A stretch of 17,566 nt of DNA from Phycisphaerae bacterium (GTDB taxonomy: Bacteria > Planctomycetota > Phycisphaerae > Phycisphaerales > SM1A02), in assembly GCA_002690755.1 (NCBI GenBank), contig NZFT01000105.1, positions 12,739 through 30,304 of the forward strand, read 5' to 3'. Positions 8,301 to 14,084 of this stretch are shown here, piece after piece. The stretch's first letter is position 1. Every line of letters begins with the position of its first letter. Position numbers and translations under genes: made by a program. The notes under the pieces were generated by a model. That model worked only from the letters and a program-made list of their open reading frames with translations, had not been told where the DNA came from and searched no databases.

Positions 8301-8846
8301 CTCCAACGCCTTCTGACAGGCGTTGACCGCGCAACGGACCTGAAGCAGGTCCTGGCAGGTCTCGATCAGGAACGCGTCGACGCCGCCATCGAGCAGCCCT
8401 TCGGCCTGCTCCTCGTAGCTCTGGAGCATCAGATCCCATTCGGTCTGACCGAGACTCACCAGCTTCGTCCCGGGCCCCATCGATCCGAGGATGAATCGCG
8501 GTCGATCTGGTGTCGCGTGACGATCGCAGGCGGCGCGGGCGATCTCCACCCCCTCCCGATTCAACTCGCGGGTCATCGCGACGACCTCTTCGTCGAACTC
8601 CGCGCCGACGAGCAGGTTGGCACCGAAGGTGTTCGTCTCGATGCAGTCCGCACCCACCTCGAGGAACGTCTCGTGGATCCGCTGGATCATGTCCGGGCGG
8701 GACTTGGTCAGGATCTCGGAACAGTTCTCGCGGCCGAGCCAGTCGTCCATCCGACAGTCCGGGCAGGACTGCAGACTCGTTCCCATCGCGCCGTCGAGGA
8801 CGAGCACGCGGCGGGTGAGTGCTTCAAGCAATGGACTGGCGGTCAT
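5322..8846 (-). CDS. metH: Cobalamin-dependent methionine synthase
   Basis: A full-length MetH of 1174 aa (E. coli 1227). It transfers a methyl group from methyltetrahydrofolate via cobalamin to homocysteine to make methionine. Modules in order: homocysteine-binding barrel 1-315 with the zinc cysteines C230 (GLNCATGP) and C296-C297 (GGCCGTTPEH); pterin-binding barrel about 335-600 (ERTNANGSRKFK, IMIDST, LGLSNISFG); cobalamin cap and Rossmann domain about 635-860 with the lower-ligand motif DVHDIGKN (H746) and SGLLVKS; a low-complexity linker 868-905; and the AdoMet reactivation domain 906-1174 (CRYSFGYPACPEMSDQ). The start is backed by GGGAGGAG at 8854-8861, seven bases before the ATG. All catalytic modules look intact. 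An extra CPDC pair (C28, C31) sits near the N-terminus. It heads a probable two-gene operon with the HD-GYP gene. Identification is very secure. Confidence 0.98.
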   Translation of the reverse strand: MTASPLLEALTRRVLVLDGAMGTSLQSCPDCRMDDWLGRENCSEILTKSRPDMIQRIHETFLEVGADCIETNTFGANLLVGAEFDEEVVAMTRELNREGVEIARAACDRHATPDRPRFILGSMGPGTKLVSLGQTEWDLMLQSYEEQAEGLLDGGVDAFLIETCQDLLQVRCAVNACQKALEARGRDPFDVPIMVSITIETTGTMLLGSDIASAVNALRMLPIVSLGLNCATGPVEMTSHIEYLCRHWDRFVSVVPNAGLPVLVDGEASYPLQPRPFAEAMRRFVEDGGVNLVGGCCGTTPEHIAALVDLVGDRPAPRREIVPLEPGCSSLYGFTEFQQDNSFLIVAERTNANGSRKFKRLLDSEDWDSLVSMGREELRGGSHLLDVCVDFVGRDGARDMAEVASRYATSLNAPIMIDSTEALTIEAGLKRLGGKCVVNSINLEDGERRLDEICPLLKAHGAACVALTIDEDPQAGMAKTADRKLEIASRIHELFTGKWGLDESDLLFDPLTFTIATGVEDDRALGHETLEGIRLIAERFPRCGILLGLSNISFGLRAPARAVLNSVFLDHARARGLTAAIVHASKILPRTKIDEVKWAAAEWLIFDRRGADRPEGMSEDFDPLLHFIGLFPEDGDTEERVSLESLTVPERLQRHIIDGEDDGLVETLDEALVDMPPLVIINDHLLAGMKVVGELFGDGRMQLPFVLQSAEVMKKAVARLEPLMEKVEGDVGRGSIVLATVSGDVHDIGKNLVDIILTNNGYTVHNIGIKQSVEQIVAAWRETNAGAIGMSGLLVKSVTVMERNLRAFNELGISVPVILGGAALTRFHAEKRLRDIYEGPLYYGKDAFDGLRVCDRISNDALDQLDGEITERLEKREAAEATVAAAREATRERGDADTLVATTPLAAVAELPAAPFFGSRLVEDVPLEEVFAYVNRTALYRGQWGLRKGAMDADEYAAHLADHADPVFERLQAECRAETILTPKAVYGWWPANGDGDDLVVFDAEDHDREIARFSFPRQSSRQRRCLADYFRPVESGERDIVGFHCVTMGEEVSRRARTLFEADRYADYLYLHGFGVECAEALAEMWHKRMRAEIGIGHHDDPDIRRLFGQNYQGCRYSFGYPACPEMSDQETLFRLLEPERIGCRLTENWQIDPEQSTSALVVHHPEAAYFSA

Positions 8847-8853
8847 CCTGTGA

Positions 8854-8861
8854 CTCCTCCC
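8854..8861 (-). promoter_or_regulatory. Ribosome binding site of metH
   Basis: On the minus strand it reads GGGAGGAG, with seven bases before the ATG. It fixes the metH start at 8846. Confidence 0.75.
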
Positions 8862-8909
8862 GCGATGCAGCGGCTTGGCGACCTGAACGGCATCAATCCC
8901 CCATGGAGC

Positions 8910-8938
8910 AGTTTAGACGTTTTCAAGAACCCCTTCAA
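8910..8938 (-). promoter_or_regulatory. Candidate sigma-70-type promoter of metH
   Basis: Read on the minus strand: -35 TTGAAG (8933-8938), a 17-base spacer, then -10 TAAACT (8910-8915). Each box matches 4 of 6 consensus bases at optimal spacing, in a locally AT-richer patch. Transcription would begin near 8903 and give a leader of about 57 bases, too short for a cobalamin riboswitch. It is predicted by eye only. Confidence 0.4.
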
Positions 8939-8941
8939 CCG

Positions 8942-8955
8942 TTCATCCGGATGAA
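8942..8955. promoter_or_regulatory. 14-base palindrome next to the metH promoter (possible operator)
   Basis: TTCATCCGGATGAA is a perfect 14-base palindrome, extended by two further pairs after one mismatch. It lies four bases upstream of the candidate metH -35 box. An overlapping pair CCGGAT (8947-8952) and ATCCGG (8963-8968) gives a second possible dyad. Position suggests a regulator site for metH, or for the divergent gene at 9087; the protein that might bind is unknown. Confidence 0.4.
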
Positions 8956-9074
8956 TGGATTAATCCGGGGTTGGCCAAAGATCACGGCCCGTCCGATCGA
9001 CGGCTCGGTACGATGTTCGGCCCCGCGGTCGGCACCGACCTGCCCGGGATCGTGATTGATACCGATCAGCGACC

Positions 9075-9079
9075 AGGAG
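9075..9079 (+). promoter_or_regulatory. Ribosome binding site of the S41-like gene
   Basis: AGGAG lies 7 bases before ATG 9087 and 10 before the adjacent in-frame ATG 9090. Either ATG could be used, with a one-residue difference. Confidence 0.6.
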
Positions 9080-9086
9080 TGCTCTC

Positions 9087-10649
9087 ATGATGCCGTTCCA
9101 TGTCCGGGCCTCCGGACGCCTCATCGCCCCATTGATGCTGGTCGGCGGCCTCCTTGGCTGCCAGCCGGGCCAAGCCACCGAATCCGATCCCGCCGTGGCG
9201 AATCCGAGCGGCACGGACACCGCCACCCGCCCCGGCTCGCCGCCACCGCAGGCGTACGAAACCTTCGACGTGGTCTGGGAGACGATCGAAACGCGGCATT
9301 TCGACCCCGAGCACAACGGCGTGGACTGGGATGCGGTCCGACTGGAGTATCGACCCCTGGTCGAGGACACCAGATCCGAAGCAGAAGTCCGAGGTGTCCT
9401 GTCTCGAATGATCAGCGAGCTCGGCCAGTCGCACTTCGTGATCATTCCCGGCGCGGATGAGGCTGATGACGCGATGGACGTCGAGCTGCAGGATGACGAC
9501 GGGTCGACCGAAGCCGCGGCCGACACCGACACCGACACCGCGTCCGATGCGACCCCGACGCCCGAGCTCCCTCGCCCCACGACTTCGGAAGATGACGCGA
9601 CCGAGGCCGATCTCGGGAACACCGGGATCCGGCTGGACTGGGCCGACGACGAACCGACCGTCGTCTTCGTCCGTGAAGACAGCACCGGCGATCAGGCCGG
9701 CGTGCGATCCGGATGGCGTCTCCAGAAGATCGATGGCCGTGATCCTGCTGCTCGAATCGCCGCCGTGAGAGAGGCCGCCCGGGAGGCGGATTCCGCGATC
9801 GCGAACTTCGAAGCGGTGCAGATGCTCAATGGATCGATGATGGGACTGGTCGGTGACTCGCGGACCTTCACCTTCCTCGACGGCGACGACGAGACGACGG
9901 AAGTCGAACTCGGGTTCGCCGGTGAGCCCGGCGTCCCCGTGAAGTTCGGCAATCTCCCGGCGATGACCACCCGATGCACTTCCCGGATCCTCTCCCGCGG
10001 CGAACTCGAAGCATTCGGGGCGGCGCTCGTCGACGGCGAGCCGACTCCCCGCATCGTCCTTCTGACGTTCAACGTCTGGATGTTCCCGATCATGCAGCCG
10101 ATCGCGGCGGCGGTCGACGCGCACCGCGACGCGGACGGATTCATCATCGATCTCCGGGGCAACCCCGGCGGCGTGGGTGGACTCTCCATGGGCGTCGCGG
10201 GTCAGTTCATGGACGAGCCGGCGAGTCTCGGCGACATGACCACCCGCGACACCACGATGCACTTCCGGGTCAACCCGCAGCGTTCGACGCCGGACGGCCG
10301 GATCGTCAAACCCTACGCGGGCCCGCTCGCGATCGTCATCGACAACGCGTCCGCGAGCACCTCCGAGATCTTCGCCGCCGGCCTCCAGCAGCTCGATCGA
10401 GCCACGGTCATCGGGCGGAACTCGGCCGGCGCCGCCCTGCCCGCCCTCGTGATCCGGCTCCCCAACGGCGACCGGTTCATGTACGCGATGGCGAACTTCA
10501 CCGGGCCGGCGGGAACCAGCATCGAAGGCGGCGGCGTGAAGCCCGACCTCGAGGTCGCGCTGACCCGGGATGAACTCCTCGAGGTCGGCGACCCGGACCT
10601 CGCCACCGCCGTCGAGTGGATACTCGACGAGGATCGAACCGAATCCTGA
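9087..10649 (+). CDS. S41-family (C-terminal processing peptidase-like) lipoprotein
   Basis: A 520-aa envelope protein. The N-terminus has a lipoprotein signal, IAPLMLVGGLLGC, with lipobox LLGC at 22-25, so it is probably anchored by C25. Residues 56-122 match the N-terminal cap of S41 peptidases (YETFDVVWETIETRHFDP, then LGQSHFVIIP). About 124-177 is an acidic Asp/Thr/Ala/Pro-rich spacer including DTDTDT. A PDZ domain covers about 178-270. The S41 core follows: DLRGNPGG (355-362) and NASASTSEIF (420-429), which holds the likely nucleophile serine (S424 or a neighbour). In the next block classical CtpA/Prc enzymes read GxxTFGKG with a catalytic Lys; here it is GRNSAGAA (443-450), without Lys. 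It may be an S41 subtype using other catalytic residues, or it may be inactive. It is divergent from metH. The fold call is strong; the substrate is unknown. Confidence 0.88.
   Translation: MMPFHVRASGRLIAPLMLVGGLLGCQPGQATESDPAVANPSGTDTATRPGSPPPQAYETFDVVWETIETRHFDPEHNGVDWDAVRLEYRPLVEDTRSEAEVRGVLSRMISELGQSHFVIIPGADEADDAMDVELQDDDGSTEAAADTDTDTASDATPTPELPRPTTSEDDATEADLGNTGIRLDWADDEPTVVFVREDSTGDQAGVRSGWRLQKIDGRDPAARIAAVREAAREADSAIANFEAVQMLNGSMMGLVGDSRTFTFLDGDDETTEVELGFAGEPGVPVKFGNLPAMTTRCTSRILSRGELEAFGAALVDGEPTPRIVLLTFNVWMFPIMQPIAAAVDAHRDADGFIIDLRGNPGGVGGLSMGVAGQFMDEPASLGDMTTRDTTMHFRVNPQRSTPDGRIVKPYAGPLAIVIDNASASTSEIFAAGLQQLDRATVIGRNSAGAALPALVIRLPNGDRFMYAMANFTGPAGTSIEGGGVKPDLEVALTRDELLEVGDPDLATAVEWILDEDRTES
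9522..9539 (+). repeat. Three exact copies of a 6-base unit (GACACC)
   Basis: Three tandem GACACC units encode Asp-Thr-Asp-Thr-Asp-Thr in the acidic spacer of the S41-like lipoprotein. The unit keeps the reading frame, so copy-number change would only lengthen or shorten the spacer. Confidence 0.7.
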
Positions 10650-10838
10650 CCGTCCGACCCCGCGACCCATGACCTCCATGAGACCGATGAAAACCACGAG
10701 ATCCGTTGCCTGAAATGTTCCGCCGGGTTTCACCAAGAAGACCTGATCCACGTCATCGCGACAATCCGAAACTTGAAATCGTCCGGGCCACCGACGTCAC
10801 GTTGAAACATCCACGCACCCGCAAGCACACGCCAGACC

Positions 10839-10843
10839 AGGAG
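10839..10843 (+). promoter_or_regulatory. Ribosome binding site deciding the start at 10853
   Basis: AGGAG lies nine bases before ATG 10853. It supports that start, which opens directly on a signal peptide, over the upstream in-frame ATG at 10706. Confidence 0.65.
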
Positions 10844-10852
10844 CCGTATCCG

Positions 10853-11737
10853 ATGCGAAGAACCGCCATCACCACCGTCCTCGCCGCCACCATCACCTGC
10901 CTCGCCGGCGGCCTCGGGCTCGAAGCTCGTGCGGCCTCGATCCCGGCCCAGGACGAGGCGAAGACCGCCCCGCTGCCGACCGCCAAGGAGGTCATCGCGA
11001 TGATGATCAAGGCGCAGGGCGGCGAAGAGGCCCTCACCAAGCACCCCACCGCGTCGATGACCGGGAAGTTCTCGATGCCTGCGATGGGCATGGGCGGCCC
11101 GATGAGCATCAAGACCTCGGAGGGCAGCATGCGAATCGAGATCGACATCGCCGGCTTCGGCAAGTCGCTCCAGGGTTACCACGACGGCGTGGCCTGGTCG
11201 ATCGATCCGGCCTCGGGCGCCCAGCTGCTCGAAGGCTCGATGCTGGAGTCGATGAAGCGTCAGGCCAACAGCCGTGGCGACCTCGATCTCTTCAAGATGT
11301 GGGATTCCGTCAAGGTCACCGGCCGCGAACGATTCGCCGACACCGACTGCGTCGTGCTGGAACTCAAGAAGGACAAGGATCGCGAGGTCCGGCTGATCGA
11401 CGAGAAGACGGGCCGCATGATCGCGAGTCGAACGGTCCAGTCCTCGCCGATGGGTGAGATCCCGATCGTGACGACCATCGAGGCCTGGAAGGACTTCGAC
11501 GGCCTGAACATTCCGGTCCGCATGAGCATGGCCATGATGGGCCAGAAGCAGGTCATCGAGGTCGACAAGATGGACTTCGCGGCGATTCCCCCCGCCGATT
11601 TCGCTCTCCCGCCCGCCATCAAGGCGCTGGTCGCGGACAAGAAGGCCCGCGAAGCGGAGAAGAAGGCCGAGGACGAGGCGGGCGGCGCTCCTGCGAAGAC
11701 GACCGAGCCGGCGGGCGACTCCGGCGGCGGCGAGTGA
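10853..11737 (+). CDS. Secreted LolA-like (outer-membrane lipoprotein-sorting type) protein
   Basis: A 294-aa exported protein. Its signal peptide is MRRTAITTVLAATITCLAGG followed by a likely cleavage after ARA (25-27). The mature part resembles LolA/LolB-fold proteins, which bind lipid in an open beta barrel: a helix with KEVIAMMIKAQGGEEAL (45-61), then repeated strands with Met-rich turns (MTGKFSMPAMGMGGPMSI), DGVAWSIDP (111-119), DCVVLELKK (165-173), REVRLIDEKTGRMIASRT (178-195) and a WKDFDGLNIPVRM block (212-224) typical of this group. The C-terminal tail 259-294 is Lys/Glu/Ala-rich, then Gly-rich, and looks disordered. The stop codon overlaps the GTG start of the ABC ATPase, so translation is probably coupled and it may be the periplasmic partner of that transporter. 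The lipid-carrier role is inferred from fold resemblance only. Confidence 0.75.
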   Translation: MRRTAITTVLAATITCLAGGLGLEARAASIPAQDEAKTAPLPTAKEVIAMMIKAQGGEEALTKHPTASMTGKFSMPAMGMGGPMSIKTSEGSMRIEIDIAGFGKSLQGYHDGVAWSIDPASGAQLLEGSMLESMKRQANSRGDLDLFKMWDSVKVTGRERFADTDCVVLELKKDKDREVRLIDEKTGRMIASRTVQSSPMGEIPIVTTIEAWKDFDGLNIPVRMSMAMMGQKQVIEVDKMDFAAIPPADFALPPAIKALVADKKAREAEKKAEDEAGGAPAKTTEPAGDSGGGE

Positions 11738-12693
11738 GTTCGAACTGCATCGATCTTTCGGGGGTCGCGAAGCGCTTCGGTCGAACCGAAGCGGTTCGCG
11801 ACCTCGATCTGCAGGTCCCTTCGGGCTCGCTGTGCGGCTTCCTCGGACCCAACGGCGCCGGCAAGAGCACCACGATCCGGATGATCATGTCGATCATCCG
11901 GCCGGACGTCGGTTCGCTCCGGGTCCTCGACGGGGATGCGCTCGACCACAAGGACCGGATCGGATACCTCCCCGAGGAACGCGGCGTCTATCGCAAGATG
12001 AAGGTCGGCGACTACCTGCGTTACATCGGCCGATTGAAGGGCGTCGAATCCGCCCGCCTTCCGAAGATCATCGCGGACGCGTTGGAACGGATCGAGCTGC
12101 CGGGCGTCGCCCGGAAGCGATGCGAGGAACTCAGCAAGGGCATGCAGCAGAAGGTGCAGTTCCTCGCCGCGATCATCCACGAGCCGGAATTGATCATCCT
12201 CGACGAGCCGTTCTCGGGACTCGACCCCGTGAACGCCATGCTGCTCAACGACCTGATCCGCGAACTGCACGACCAGGGTCGGACGATCCTCTTCTCGACC
12301 CACGTCCTTCACCAGGCCGAGCGGATGTGCGACCGGATCGTCATGATCGATCGGGGTCGGAAGGTCCTCGACGATCGACTCGATCGCATCCGGGAGCGAT
12401 TCGACCCTCGCACCATCGTCGTCGAGCCGCTCGGTGATCCCGCCGGCATCAAGTCGGCGCTGCGTGCGGCGCCGGAAGTCGAATCCGTGACGATCGACGC
12501 CGACGCCCGCCTGCACGCCCGACTCCGGGACCTCGCCGACGCGGATCGGATCATGGCCCTCGCCGTGGAACAGGGCCCGCTTCGCAGCGTCGGCCGTGCG
12601 AAGACCACCCTCGACGAGGTCTTCATCGGACTCGTCGGCCAACCCGAGCGGCCCGAAGCGGCCGATGAGACGACGGAGCCGATCCATGCGTGA
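11734..12693 (+). CDS. ABC transporter ATP-binding protein (NatA-like)
   Basis: A 319-aa cytoplasmic ATPase of an ABC-2 exporter. Walker A is GPNGAGKST (38-46), the Q-loop region reads GYLPEERGVY (77-86) with Glu in place of Gln as in NatA-type proteins, the signature is LSKGMQQK (133-140), Walker B is LIILDEPFSGLDP (153-165) and the switch histidine is H190 (STHV). Residues 220-319 are the C-terminal extension common in NatA-like ATPases, ending in TTLDEVFIGLVG. The start is GTG at 11734, inside the last codons of the LolA-like gene (GTGA overlap). No good ribosome site is present, which fits translational coupling. The end overlaps the permease start by eight bases. It powers the permease encoded next. 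The substrate cannot be read from the sequence; sodium export is only the namesake function. Confidence 0.95.
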   Translation: MSSNCIDLSGVAKRFGRTEAVRDLDLQVPSGSLCGFLGPNGAGKSTTIRMIMSIIRPDVGSLRVLDGDALDHKDRIGYLPEERGVYRKMKVGDYLRYIGRLKGVESARLPKIIADALERIELPGVARKRCEELSKGMQQKVQFLAAIIHEPELIILDEPFSGLDPVNAMLLNDLIRELHDQGRTILFSTHVLHQAERMCDRIVMIDRGRKVLDDRLDRIRERFDPRTIVVEPLGDPAGIKSALRAAPEVESVTIDADARLHARLRDLADADRIMALAVEQGPLRSVGRAKTTLDEVFIGLVGQPERPEAADETTEPIHA

Positions 12694-14065
12694 CGGGAAC
12701 CTCGGGAAGATCGCGACCATCGCGTGGCGGGAGTTCCGGCACACCGCGTTGACCAAGTCGTTTCTCTTCGGCGCCGTCGCCCTCCCCTTTCTGATGGGCG
12801 GCGTCCTCCTGTTGTTTCCGCTGCTTCTGGCGAGCCAGTCCGAACCGCTCGAGGGCACGGTGGCGGTGGTCGATCCGACCGGACGATTCGCGTCGGTTTT
12901 CGACGCTCTCGTGACGGAGCGACAGGAGCGTGACGGATCCGCGAACGCCGAGGACGTGATGAAACGGCTCGGGATCGACGACAAGACCGGCTTCATCAGC
13001 AAGGGTCTCGCGCAGGCAGGCGAAAGCGCCTACGGCGAGGTGAATGCGACCGAATTCATCTCGGACGATCCCGACACCATCGAACGCCTGAAGGAAGAGG
13101 CCAGGAACGGCGACTGGCTCGGAGTGGCGATCATTCCCGTTGGCCAGATCGGATTCGCTTCGTCGTCGGACGGCGAACCACCGGACATCGAACTCTTCCT
13201 TCCCCGCTCCACCTCTCCGGGACATGCCAGCGACCTCGAAGGCCTCGTCGGCTCCGCGACGGTCCGAACCCGTTTCATCGCCGCCGGCGAGGACTTCGAA
13301 GAGGTTCAGACGATGCTCGATCGGCCGTCGATCGACGTCCGGCGGTTCGGGGAGGACGGCGCCGCCGACGCCGAGGAGTCGAAGCTGCGGATGATCGTCC
13401 CCTTCGGTTTCATGATGCTGCTCTGGATCGCGACCTTCACCGCCGGCAACTTCCTGTTGACCTCGACCATCGAGGAGAAGTCGAACAAGGTGATCGAAGT
13501 GGTGCTCAGCGCCGTCGGACCCCTGCAACTGCTGTGGGGAAAGATCCTCGGCCTCGCCCTCGTGTCGCTGGTGATCCTCGTCACCTACGGCGGACTCGCG
13601 ATCGCCTCGCTCACCGCCCTGGCCCTGACCGACCTGCTCGCGTGGAGCACGCTCGCGTGGGCGGTGATCTTCTTCCTGATCGCCTACTTCACGATCGCGG
13701 CCCTGATGGCGGCGATCGGCAGCGCCGTCAATGAACTCAGCGAAGCACAGACCTTCATGGCCCCGGTGATGATCGTCATGGTCCTGCCGATGCTTCTCTG
13801 GGCTCCGATCGCCGAGAATCCCGACGGCACGCTCGCGACGGTCAGCAGCATGCTGCCGCCGATCCTCCCCTTCGCGATGGTCATGCGGATCGGATCCGCG
13901 ACCGAACCGATTCCGATCTGGCAGATGCTGCTCTCGACCGGGCTCGGCATCGCGTCGGTCGCCTTGCTGGTGTGGGCCGCGTCGCGGATCTTCCGCGTGG
14001 GCATCCTGATGCAGGGGAAGCCGCCTTCGCCGCTGGAACTACTTCGCTGGATCCGGCAGACGTGA
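12686..14065 (+). CDS. ABC-2 type permease (NatB-like)
   Basis: A 459-aa integral membrane protein. The first membrane segment is about 26-49 (FLFGAVALPFLMGGVLLLFPLLL). Then comes a large extracytoplasmic domain of about 185 residues, and a C-terminal bundle with segments near 238-260, 285-312, 318-345, 356-373 and 412-432; a hydrophobic stretch near 386-400 may be another. The conserved EEKSNKVIEVVLSAV block (263-277) marks the ABC2_membrane_3/NatB group. ATG 12686 overlaps the end of the ATPase gene and has GGAG upstream; the longer open frame to 12596 would overlap that gene by about 100 bases. With the ATPase it should form a homodimeric exporter. Substrate unknown. Confidence 0.92.
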   Translation: MRDGNLGKIATIAWREFRHTALTKSFLFGAVALPFLMGGVLLLFPLLLASQSEPLEGTVAVVDPTGRFASVFDALVTERQERDGSANAEDVMKRLGIDDKTGFISKGLAQAGESAYGEVNATEFISDDPDTIERLKEEARNGDWLGVAIIPVGQIGFASSSDGEPPDIELFLPRSTSPGHASDLEGLVGSATVRTRFIAAGEDFEEVQTMLDRPSIDVRRFGEDGAADAEESKLRMIVPFGFMMLLWIATFTAGNFLLTSTIEEKSNKVIEVVLSAVGPLQLLWGKILGLALVSLVILVTYGGLAIASLTALALTDLLAWSTLAWAVIFFLIAYFTIAALMAAIGSAVNELSEAQTFMAPVMIVMVLPMLLWAPIAENPDGTLATVSSMLPPILPFAMVMRIGSATEPIPIWQMLLSTGLGIASVALLVWAASRIFRVGILMQGKPPSPLELLRWIRQT

Positions 14066-14072
14066 CCGCCGC

Positions 14073-14079
14073 AAGGAAG
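14073..14079 (+). promoter_or_regulatory. Ribosome binding site of the zinc-ribbon membrane gene
   Basis: AAGGAAG lies five bases before ATG 14085, in the 19-base gap after the permease stop. It supports both this start and co-transcription with the ABC genes. Confidence 0.55.
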
Positions 14080-14084
14080 ACCCG

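Noticed and set aside
8847-8910. Cobalamin, SAM or SAH riboswitch in the metH leader
   Set aside because: I looked for the B12 box and the SAM/SAH aptamer cores on the minus strand and found no convincing match; the predicted leader is also too short for a cobalamin riboswitch.
9066-10751. Minus-strand open frame (561 codons) opposite the S41-like gene
   Set aside because: No recognisable motif; the plus strand carries a lipobox, PDZ and S41 motifs plus a ribosome site.
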